Assembly (NCBI GenBank): GCA_943324925.2
Contig: CALPNL020000082.1
Span: 1 to 8,405, forward strand
From: Chitinophaga pinensis
Lineage (GTDB): Bacteria > Bacteroidota > Bacteroidia > Flavobacteriales > Flavobacteriaceae
Reading direction: 5' to 3'
Length of the DNA stretch: 8,405 bases
Shown here: in pieces, positions 1-5,977 of the stretch
Layout: the number at the start of each line of letters is the position of its first letter
Numbering within the stretch: position 1 is the first letter of the stretch
The notes under the pieces: model-generated
Databases searched by the model: none
What the model saw: the letters and a program-made list of their open reading frames with translations, nothing else
What the model was told of the DNA's origin: nothing
Made by a program: the position numbers and the translations under genes

Positions 1-217
1 ATTGTTCTAAAACCAAGTTGTTGTATTTTTCGTTGGTTAGAATTAGAATATTTTCAACAGGTATAAGCTTCGATAATCTACTAAATGTTTTTTGAATTAG
101 AGTATCGCCAGACCCAAGCATATCGTGAAACTGTTTTGGAAATTCAGTTGTACTCACTGGCCAAAATCTTGACCCAACTCCACCAGCCATTAGTATGGCA
201 TAATAATTTTTATTCAT
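1..217 (-). CDS. Mannose-1-phosphate guanylyltransferase, N-terminal part (cut by window edge)
   Basis: This enzyme joins mannose-1-phosphate and GTP to give GDP-mannose, the cytosolic donor for mannose- and fucose-containing surface glycans. The 72 residues visible read MNKNYYAILMAGGVGSRFWP and onward. They include the nucleotidyltransferase signature GGVGSRFWPVS (residues 12-22) and the PKQF motif (27-30) followed by a DMLGSGDTL stretch, as expected at the N terminus of this family. The ATG at 217-215 lies 3 bases after the stop codon of the sprT-like gene, so the two are almost certainly co-transcribed and perhaps translationally coupled. The rest of the gene lies left of the window. I cannot tell whether it is the short monofunctional form or carries a C-terminal isomerase domain. 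A glucose- or other sugar-1-phosphate nucleotidyltransferase is less likely, given the W-P-V-S and PKQF combination. Confidence 0.9.
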   Translation of the reverse strand, partial: MNKNYYAILMAGGVGSRFWPVSTTEFPKQFHDMLGSGDTLIQKTFSRLSKLIPVENILILTNEKYNNLVLEQ

Positions 218-220
218 TTT

Positions 221-820
221 TTAACTATTTAAAAGCTCTACTTCGGCATTTGGATTAAATAAATAAATTCTCCCTGAATTTATTTCTACACATTCAAATC
301 TTTTCACTCTTTGGGCTATTTTCTTAAATATCTTACCATTTGAAATTCTAAAAACGCTTCCGTAAGGGATTTCAAAGATATAATTTTTATCGTTTTGTTC
401 GTCAAATTGTTTTAATGCCAACGATAGTGTTGCGTCCGTATCGCTACTCGCTGTAGGATTTTTAAAATGCCGAGCTAATAAAGGCAATAAATGGGAAGGG
501 AAGATTTCAGGTCGAATAAAAGGAACCATCAAAATTTGAAAGCTATATTTCCATTCTTCACCATGAGGTTTGATATTTCTGCCAAATTTTTCAAAGGCGA
601 CTAAATGAGAAATTTCATGAATTAATGTAATAAGAAATTTGTATTTATTCAAATTGGCATTTACGGTAATCTCATGTTTTCCATTTATACCTTTTCTATA
701 ATCGCCATGTCTAGTCACCCTTTCGTTAACAATTTTAAGATGAACTTGATTGGCTACGATTAACTCAAACACTGGTTTTACAGCGTGTTCAGGAATATAT
801 TTTGATAGTGTTTCGTTCAA
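221..820 (-). CDS. SprT-like zinc metalloprotease family protein (TTG start)
   Basis: This 199-residue protein has the SprT/Spartan-type metalloprotease core. HEISH at residues 68-72 gives two zinc-binding histidines and the catalytic Glu69. A third likely ligand is His86, in HGEEW (86-90). Spartan-type relatives act on DNA-protein crosslinks; the role of the bacterial SprT-like proteins is not settled. E. coli SprT ends in a cysteine-rich zinc ribbon. Here only one cysteine is present (Cys177), so that ribbon is absent. The C-terminal 50 residues instead look beta-rich and basic (KIFKKIAQRVKRF). The start is TTG at 820-818. The frame opens at a TAA ten codons or fewer upstream, there is no ATG before the HEISH motif, and the N-terminal sequence MNETLSKYIP looks like a natural family start. 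It lies 12 bases after the SDR gene and 3 bases before the guanylyltransferase gene. Confidence 0.88.
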   Translation of the reverse strand: MNETLSKYIPEHAVKPVFELIVANQVHLKIVNERVTRHGDYRKGINGKHEITVNANLNKYKFLITLIHEISHLVAFEKFGRNIKPHGEEWKYSFQILMVPFIRPEIFPSHLLPLLARHFKNPTASSDTDATLSLALKQFDEQNDKNYIFEIPYGSVFRISNGKIFKKIAQRVKRFECVEINSGRIYLFNPNAEVELLNS

Positions 821-832
821 GAAATTAGCTTA

Positions 833-1510
833 TTATGGATTTGATGTAGTTACTTGTAGTACTTTTCCGTTGTAATATTTATTTCCTGTCAAAGTAAAAT
901 CATATAGGTAATTGGCCATTTCTGATGCCGATATATTGGCTTGGTAACCCGGGAAAGCTTCGGCTAACATCTCTGTTTGCACGGCTCCTAATGCCAAAAC
1001 GTTAAAGGAAATGCCTCTTTCTTTGTATTCTTCTGCGAGTAATTCCGAAAGGGTAATAACTGCACCTTTACTAGAACTATAGGCCGATAATCCTGAAAAT
1101 TTTAAGCTTCCTTGAATCCCACCCATGCTGCTTATGGTAACTACATGGCTTCCTTTGATAAGAAAAGGGAGACAAACACGAGTTAAATTAGCAACTCCAA
1201 AAACATTTACTTTGTATATATTTTCAAATTCTTCGGATGAAGTTTCTTCGAATGGTTTCAATAATAAAGCACCTGCATTGTGAACAATAGCATCTACATT
1301 TTTCATTGAAGAAGTTAAAAATTGTTCAACTTGCGTCAAATCTTGTTCCTTCGACAAATCTACAGAGAGACAAGTAACGTTACTATTTTCAATTAATATT
1401 TGTGGTGTTTTTCTAGAAAGTGCTAAAACATGATGACCAGCATTTGCAAATTGCAAAGCCAATTCTAATCCAATCCCTCTAGAAGTACCAGTAACTATTA
1501 TGTTTTTCAT
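833..1510 (-). CDS. Short-chain dehydrogenase/reductase (SDR) family oxidoreductase
   Basis: This 225-residue protein is a classical-type SDR, a cytosolic NAD(P)H-dependent oxidoreductase of unknown substrate. It has the Rossmann dinucleotide motif TGTSRGIG (residues 7-14), the structural NAG motif (78-80), Asn102 in KVNVFG, the ISS serine (Ser127 or Ser128) and the catalytic pair Tyr144-x3-Lys148 in AYSSSKGA. Arg11 in the glycine loop and Arg33 after the second beta strand would suit NADPH, which is an inference. The spacing from the catalytic serine to the tyrosine is about 16 residues rather than the common 13, so the loop between them is slightly longer. It is the first gene of a leftward cluster with the sprT-like and GDP-mannose genes. 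The ATG at 1510-1508 is the natural start just ahead of the first beta strand. Confidence 0.88.
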   Translation of the reverse strand: MKNIIVTGTSRGIGLELALQFANAGHHVLALSRKTPQILIENSNVTCLSVDLSKEQDLTQVEQFLTSSMKNVDAIVHNAGALLLKPFEETSSEEFENIYKVNVFGVANLTRVCLPFLIKGSHVVTISSMGGIQGSLKFSGLSAYSSSKGAVITLSELLAEEYKERGISFNVLALGAVQTEMLAEAFPGYQANISASEMANYLYDFTLTGNKYYNGKVLQVTTSNP

Positions 1511-1555
1511 GATGCTAAATTAAATAAAATTTGATAAATATTTGAAGGTTTTTGA

Positions 1556-1596
1556 ATTTAGAATTTTATTTTTTAAATAATTAAAATTATCTAAAT
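1556..1596. repeat. Imperfect inverted repeat between divergent genes
   Basis: The left arm at 1556-1568 (ATTTAGAATTTTA) is complementary to the right arm at 1582-1596 (TAAAATTATCTAAAT), apart from a 2-base bulge. A 13-base loop of A and T separates them. It sits between the SDR and TPR genes, where an operator or an untranslated-region hairpin could lie. The arms are almost entirely A/T, so a chance origin is quite possible. Confidence 0.3.
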
Positions 1597-1634
1597 CCTT
1601 TGCTTTTTTCAAAGTAATTCTAATCATAATTTCT

Positions 1635-1642
1635 TATTTTTG
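1635..1642 (+). promoter_or_regulatory. Candidate Bacteroidetes -7 promoter element for the TPR-mpl gene run
   Basis: TATTTTTG fits the Bacteroidetes -7 consensus TAnnTTTG. It ends 33 bases before the ATG of the TPR gene, leaving a plausible short leader. The matching -33 TTG element is not at the expected spacing; the nearest TTTG (1599-1602) is too far upstream. The call therefore rests on the -7 box and its position. No clear leftward -7 box for the SDR gene is visible in the same gap. The nearest is TTACTTTG on the minus strand at 1617-1610, with one mismatch. Confidence 0.45.
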
Positions 1643-1675
1643 AAAGGTTGAAATTTATTATTGAATTCTCGCTAA

Positions 1676-2365
1676 ATGAAACGATTATTATTTCTTTATT
1701 TATTCTTTATATCAATGTTTGCCAATTCTCAAACAGATTATGATAAAGCGGAGAAGTTGTTTCTTTCAAAGAATTATGAACAATCAAAAGTGTTGTTTGA
1801 AAATTACTTAAATAACAATCCGAACAATCTTAAAACACTTGAATATTTAGGAGATATTGAAGGACAATTTAAATCTTGGGACAAAGCAATTTATTATTAC
1901 AAAAAGCTTAAGTTAATTAAACCTACAGAGGCAAATTATTATTATAAATATGGAGGCGTTTTGGGAATGAAAGCTAAAAGCAGTAATAAGTTTAAGGCAT
2001 TAGGAATGATTTCGGAGGTTAAAATATCGTTCGAGAAGGCAATTTCGTTAAACCCTAAACATATTGAAGCTAGAGTAGCTTTAGTAGAATTGTATTTGCA
2101 ATTACCCGGAATTGTTGGAGGTAGTGAAAAAAAGGCGCTGCTTTACGCAAATGAAATAGCCCAAATATCGGCAGTTGATGGTTATCTTTCTAAAGGTCAT
2201 ATTGCAGAATATTTTGGAAGATATAAAGAAGCTGAAGTGCAATATAAGAAGGCAGTTGAAATTAGTAAGTCTAATAATTCCTATCAAATTTTGGCTAATT
2301 TGTATAAAAATAAAATGGGACAGCCTGAAAAAGCAAAGTCAATTTTAGAAGAAATAAAAAATTAA
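1676..2365 (+). CDS. Exported tetratricopeptide repeat (TPR) protein
   Basis: This 229-residue protein has an N-terminal signal peptide: Lys2-Arg3, a hydrophobic stretch at about 4-16, then ANSQ, with likely cleavage before Gln19. It should act in the periplasm or at an envelope face. The rest is helical TPR-like repeats: about 22-53 (AEKLFLSKNYEQSKVLFENY), 55-87 (LGDIEGQFKSWDKAIYYYKK), about 110-141 (VKISFEKAISLNPKHIEARV), 171-203 (GHIAEYFGRYKEAEVQYKKA) and a final partial repeat. TPRs are protein-binding scaffolds, and no catalytic motif is visible. Between repeats lies a LPGIVGGSEKKAL segment (about 143-155), a PGxxGGS signature I associate with a subgroup of bacterial TPR proteins. The mpl gene begins 22 bases downstream, so a link to envelope or peptidoglycan metabolism is possible but is inferred from position only. 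Confidence 0.85.
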   Translation: MKRLLFLYLFFISMFANSQTDYDKAEKLFLSKNYEQSKVLFENYLNNNPNNLKTLEYLGDIEGQFKSWDKAIYYYKKLKLIKPTEANYYYKYGGVLGMKAKSSNKFKALGMISEVKISFEKAISLNPKHIEARVALVELYLQLPGIVGGSEKKALLYANEIAQISAVDGYLSKGHIAEYFGRYKEAEVQYKKAVEISKSNNSYQILANLYKNKMGQPEKAKSILEEIKN

Positions 2366-2387
2366 ATATTCATAAATAAGTTAAATA

Positions 2388-3743
2388 ATGCGTACTCATT
2401 TTATAGCAATTGGAGGAAGCGCGATGCACAATTTAGCATTGGCATTGCATAACAAAGGATATCAAGTTACAGGAAGTGACGATGCTATTTTTGAACCCTC
2501 AAAATCTAGATTAGAAAAAAAAGGAATTCTACCTGAACAGTTAGGCTGGTTTCCTGAAAAAATTACTTCCGAAATTGATTCTGTAATTCTTGGTATGCAT
2601 GCCAAAGCAGATAATCCTGAGCTACTTAAAGCACAAGAATTAGGATTAAAAATATATTCTTATCCTGAATTTTTATACGAACAATCAAAGAATAAAACTC
2701 GAGTAGTAATCGGGGGTTCCCATGGTAAAACAACCATTACTTCGATGATTTTACACGTGATGCATTTTCATAACATCCAAGTAGATTACATGGTTGGCGC
2801 ACAATTAGAAGGATTTGACACGATGGTTCATTTAACTGAAGAGAATGATTTTATTGTTCTAGAAGGAGATGAATATTTGTCTTCGCCAATGGATAGACGT
2901 CCAAAATTTCATTTGTATCAACCTAATATTGCCTTGATTTCTGGTATTGCTTGGGATCATATAAATGTTTTTCCAACCTATGAAAATTATGTGGAGCAGT
3001 TTGAAATTTTCATTAAAATGATTACCAATGGTGGAATTTTGGTCTACAATGAAGACGATTCAGAAGTAAAAAGAGTGGCGGAAGCAGCCTCAAATCCAAT
3101 TCGTAAATTACCCTATTCAACACCGGAATATTCCGTAAAAGACGGAGTGACATTATTAGAAACTCCAGAAGGCGCCATGCCTATTGAAGTTTTTGGAGCT
3201 CATAATCTAAATAATTTGGCTGGTGCAAAATGGATTTGCCAAAACATGGGTGTTGATGAAGCTGATTTTTATGAAGCAATAGCAAGTTTTAAAGGTGCTT
3301 CAAAACGATTAGAAAAAATTGCAGAAAGCAAAACGAAAGTGGCCTATAAAGATTTTGCCCATTCGCCAAGTAAAGTAGCAGCAACTACAAAAGCTGTAAA
3401 AGAACAGTATCCAAATCGTACTTTAGTAGCGTGTTTGGAATTGCATACTTACAGTAGTTTGAATGCTGAATTTTTAAAAGAATATCAAGGTGCATTGGAA
3501 TTTGCTGATGTTGCAGTAGTATTTTATTCACCAGATGCAGTTAAAATTAAACAGTTGGAAGAAGTTACTTATGATCAAATTGCCAAAGCGTTTAAACGCG
3601 AAGATTTAATTATATATACTAATCCAGCTGCTTTTAAAGACTATTTATTCAATATTAATTTTGAAAATTCAGCGCTTTTATTAATGAGTTCTGGAAATTA
3701 CGGAGGATTGAACTTTGACGATGTTAAAGCTTTAATTGAGTAA
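2388..3743 (+). CDS. mpl: UDP-N-acetylmuramate:tripeptide ligase (Mur ligase family, Mpl type)
   Basis: Mpl enzymes attach L-alanyl-gamma-D-glutamyl-meso-diaminopimelate, recovered from old wall, to UDP-MurNAc using ATP. This lets peptidoglycan be recycled in the cytosol. The 451-residue length is close to that of E. coli Mpl. Domain 1 starts with HFIAIGGSAMHNLA (4-17), the UDP-MurNAc-binding fold. The central ATPase domain has the P-loop GGSHGKTT (109-116), EGDEY (159-163), the WDHINVFPT loop (189-197) and GAHNLNN (270-276). The C-terminal domain begins with FKGASKRLE (301-309) and KDFAHSPSK (321-329). Its AMHNLA start and whole-protein pattern favour Mpl over MurC. Where I would expect DxAHHP in many Mur ligases this protein has DFAHSP, so the second histidine is serine. 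It lies second in the rightward run, after the TPR gene. MurC is the main alternative. Confidence 0.87.
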   Translation: MRTHFIAIGGSAMHNLALALHNKGYQVTGSDDAIFEPSKSRLEKKGILPEQLGWFPEKITSEIDSVILGMHAKADNPELLKAQELGLKIYSYPEFLYEQSKNKTRVVIGGSHGKTTITSMILHVMHFHNIQVDYMVGAQLEGFDTMVHLTEENDFIVLEGDEYLSSPMDRRPKFHLYQPNIALISGIAWDHINVFPTYENYVEQFEIFIKMITNGGILVYNEDDSEVKRVAEAASNPIRKLPYSTPEYSVKDGVTLLETPEGAMPIEVFGAHNLNNLAGAKWICQNMGVDEADFYEAIASFKGASKRLEKIAESKTKVAYKDFAHSPSKVAATTKAVKEQYPNRTLVACLELHTYSSLNAEFLKEYQGALEFADVAVVFYSPDAVKIKQLEEVTYDQIAKAFKREDLIIYTNPAAFKDYLFNINFENSALLLMSSGNYGGLNFDDVKALIE

Positions 3744-3795
3744 TTAACAAAGAATTATTTTCACTTTTATTAAACGCCTTTTAACTTATTATTCA

Positions 3796-4488
3796 ATGGA
3801 AAATAATTCATTCCCAATTACAAATTGGTCGGAAGACGACCGCCCGAGAGAAAAATTAATGCTAAAAGGCAAAGCGGCATTAAGCGATGCCGAATTAATA
3901 GCAATATTAATAGGTTCAGGAAGTCGGAAGGAAAGTGCTGTTGAATTAAGCCGTAGGATATTGTCAAGTTTAGATAATAATTTGAATGCTTTAGGAAAAT
4001 TACCATTATCACAATTGGTAACTTTCAATGGAATAGGCCAAGCAAAGGCAATTTCTATAATTGCAGCAATGGAATTGGGCCGACGAAGAAGGGTAGAAGA
4101 GGCGCTAGAATTGAAGAAGATAACTTCAAGCAAGATGATTTTTGAAATTATGCAGCCCCTAATTGGAGAATTGCCTCACGAAGAATTTTGGATAATTTAC
4201 GTCAATAATTCTAATGCTATTGTTTCTAAATCGCAATTGAGTAAAGGGGGAATTACTGCAACTTTGGTCGATGTTCGATTGATTTTCAAGAATGCATTAG
4301 AAATTGGTGCCACCGGAATTGTTCTTTGTCATAACCATCCATCAGGTACTTTGAAAGCTAGTGATGCAGATATTAAGATTACAAAGAAGATAAAATTAGC
4401 AGCTGAAAGTTTGGACATTACCATTTTAGACCATCTAATAATTACCGAACACGGATATTTGAGTTTTACAGATGAAGGTATTTTATAA
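3796..4488 (+). CDS. radC: RadC family JAMM/MPN-domain protein
   Basis: This 230-residue protein has the usual RadC architecture and length. The N-terminal half includes LSDAELIAILIGSGS (29-43) and a helix-hairpin-helix-like segment FNGIGQAKA (77-85), which in other proteins binds DNA. The C-terminal half is a JAB1/MPN-type metal-binding domain. Its HNHPSG at 179-184, followed by Ser189 and Asp192, gives the full HxH-x7-SxxD signature, with Glu129 or Glu130 as the likely upstream acidic residue. The zinc ligands are therefore intact. RadC was once called a DNA repair protein because of a mis-mapped E. coli allele; its true biochemical role is unknown. The ATG is 52 bases after mpl, the longest gap in this run, so it may have a promoter of its own, but I see no good -7 box. 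Nothing phage-like surrounds it, so this is likely the chromosomal housekeeping copy. Confidence 0.93.
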   Translation: MENNSFPITNWSEDDRPREKLMLKGKAALSDAELIAILIGSGSRKESAVELSRRILSSLDNNLNALGKLPLSQLVTFNGIGQAKAISIIAAMELGRRRRVEEALELKKITSSKMIFEIMQPLIGELPHEEFWIIYVNNSNAIVSKSQLSKGGITATLVDVRLIFKNALEIGATGIVLCHNHPSGTLKASDADIKITKKIKLAAESLDITILDHLIITEHGYLSFTDEGIL

Positions 4489-4513
4489 GTATAGTTGCAA
4501 ATAGAAATTAATT

Positions 4514-5194
4514 ATGAAAATAGACCATGTATTTTTTGATTTAGATCACACGCTCTGGGATTTTGAAAAAAATTCAGCCTTGGCTATTGAGACAATTTTC
4601 AATAAACATTCCATTAATGTCGATTTGTCCCTTTTTCTATTTCATTATGTTCCAATTAATATTAAATATTGGGAGCTATATCGAGTGGATAAAATCAGCC
4701 AATTCGATTTGCGGCTTGGAAGATTAAAAGACACATTCCAGCTATTAAATTACGAAATTGATGACGAGAAAATAATATTTTTATCGGAAGAATACATTGA
4801 ATATTTACCAAAATTCAATCATCTTTTTGACGGGGCAATTGAAATTTTAGATTATTTAAAGCCAAAATACAATTTGCATATTATTACCAATGGATTTCAA
4901 GAAATTCAAGGAAACAAATTGAAAAATTCGAATATTCTACATTATTTTGATACGATCACTAATTCGGAGATGGCTGGAGTAAAAAAACCAAATCCATTGA
5001 TTTTTGAATATGCTATTACAGAAGCAAATGCCAATAAATCCAACAGTATTATGATTGGAGATTGTATCGATGCAGATGTAAATGGAGCATTAAATTTTGG
5101 TATGGATGCCATTTTATTCAACATGGATACTTCAAAATCATATGATACTATTAAACAAGTTTCACATTTATTAGAATTAAAAAAACACCTTTAA
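4514..5194 (+). CDS. YjjG/YfnB-type HAD-family (noncanonical pyrimidine) nucleotidase
   Basis: This 226-residue cytosolic phosphatase belongs to the haloacid dehalogenase superfamily, subclass with an alpha-helical cap. Motif I is DLDHTLWDFE (9-18), with nucleophile Asp9 and acid/base Asp11. The DHTLWDFE form is the one I associate with YjjG/YfnB. Motif II is Thr125 in IITNGF, motif III is the lysine in GVKKPNP (155-161), and motif IV is GDCIDADVNGA (182-192), with Asp183 and Asp188 as Mg ligands. The cap spans about residues 18-90. E. coli YjjG dephosphorylates pyrimidine nucleoside monophosphates and helps remove damaged or analogue nucleotides. The same substrate is inferred here. It follows radC by 25 bases and precedes the secreted unknown protein by 3 bases, which suggests tight co-expression with the latter. 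Confidence 0.9.
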   Translation: MKIDHVFFDLDHTLWDFEKNSALAIETIFNKHSINVDLSLFLFHYVPINIKYWELYRVDKISQFDLRLGRLKDTFQLLNYEIDDEKIIFLSEEYIEYLPKFNHLFDGAIEILDYLKPKYNLHIITNGFQEIQGNKLKNSNILHYFDTITNSEMAGVKKPNPLIFEYAITEANANKSNSIMIGDCIDADVNGALNFGMDAILFNMDTSKSYDTIKQVSHLLELKKHL

Positions 5195-5197
5195 ATT

Positions 5198-5956
5198 ATG
5201 AAAAAAGTACTATTTCTAATCCTATTTTTGACCACAAGCCTTGGTTTTTCTCAATCTTTAAACGATTATAAGTATGCCATTGTACCTTCTAAATTTGAAT
5301 TTCTTAAAGAAAAAGACCAGTTTCGTTTAAACACCCTCACAAAATTGCTAATGGAAAAGTATGGTTTTGTAACCTATTTTGATTCCGATGTTTTACCAAG
5401 TGAAGTTGCAGAAAACAACTGCAATAAAGTCTATGTTGATGTTAAGAGCAATGGAAATTTATTTGTAACTAAATTGACAGTGGTTTTAAAAGATTGTAAA
5501 AATGTAGTTTTATTTAGTTCTTCCGAGGGAAAAAGCAGAGAAAAAGAATTACAAGTAGCCTACAATCAGTCTATGCGAGAGGCCTTCTCTTCATTTGATA
5601 ATTTGGAATATAAGTATAACGGAATGCAAAACGTAAAAAAGGAAGAAGTTTCTAATTACAAAATGATTACAAAGGACTCAACATTGAAACTACAAGAAAA
5701 TGGGATTATTATTGTTGAAAATGATTTAGAATTTCAAAATTTATTAGTTGCTGAGATAATTAAGTTAGGTTATTTATTAATAGATCCAGCAACTTCAGCT
5801 ATAGTATTGAAATTATATAAAACATCAAATGAGAACGTGTTTATTGCAAATTCAAATTCTATAAATGGAGTAGTTATTAAAAAAGGTCAAGAAATATTTT
5901 TCGAATATTATGAGAATAAGCAATTGATTTCTAGGAAATTAAATGTAAATTTTTAG
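5198..5956 (+). CDS. Secreted protein of unknown function, two-part architecture
   Basis: I cannot assign a function. The 252-residue protein starts with a clear signal peptide (Lys2-Lys3, hydrophobic 4-16, then GFSQ; likely cleavage near residues 18-19), so it should be periplasmic or outer-membrane associated. There is no lipobox cysteine. The mature part seems to have two sections. Residues about 24-135 look alpha/beta, contain the only two cysteines (75 and 100, which could form a disulfide) and end with an EGKSREKEL segment (110-118) and a helix AYNQSMREAFSSF. Residues about 155-252 look beta-rich and end in EYYENKQLISRKLNVNF. I recall similar proteins in other Flavobacteriaceae but know of no characterised member. 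The ATG lies 3 bases after the nucleotidase stop, so the pair is probably co-translated. The gene ends 21 bases from the convergent rarA end. Confidence 0.78.
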   Translation: MKKVLFLILFLTTSLGFSQSLNDYKYAIVPSKFEFLKEKDQFRLNTLTKLLMEKYGFVTYFDSDVLPSEVAENNCNKVYVDVKSNGNLFVTKLTVVLKDCKNVVLFSSSEGKSREKELQVAYNQSMREAFSSFDNLEYKYNGMQNVKKEEVSNYKMITKDSTLKLQENGIIIVENDLEFQNLLVAEIIKLGYLLIDPATSAIVLKLYKTSNENVFIANSNSINGVVIKKGQEIFFEYYENKQLISRKLNVNF

Positions 5957-5977
5957 ATTGTTTAATATAAAAAAATA

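Noticed and set aside
2102..2287. Short antisense open frames inside the TPR gene (2102-2287), radC (3818-4012), the nucleotidase gene (4942-5124) and rarA (6354-6536, 6600-6806)
   Set aside because: Each is 60-68 codons long, lies inside a well-supported gene and shows no protein-like pattern. All are expected shadows in AT-rich coding DNA.
3744..3795. Separate promoter for radC
   Set aside because: TATTTTCA (3756-3763) differs from TAnnTTTG at its last two positions and no -33 element is seen; the evidence is too weak to annotate.
3789..4133. A 114-codon open frame antisense to radC
   Set aside because: It lies wholly opposite a strongly supported gene, its translation is low-complexity Ser/Asn/Leu-rich with no motif, and it has no promoter-like context.
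5957..5977. Possible terminator between the convergent secreted-protein gene and rarA
   Set aside because: Only 21 A/T-rich bases with no stable stem; a partial TTTA/TAAA symmetry is too short to call.
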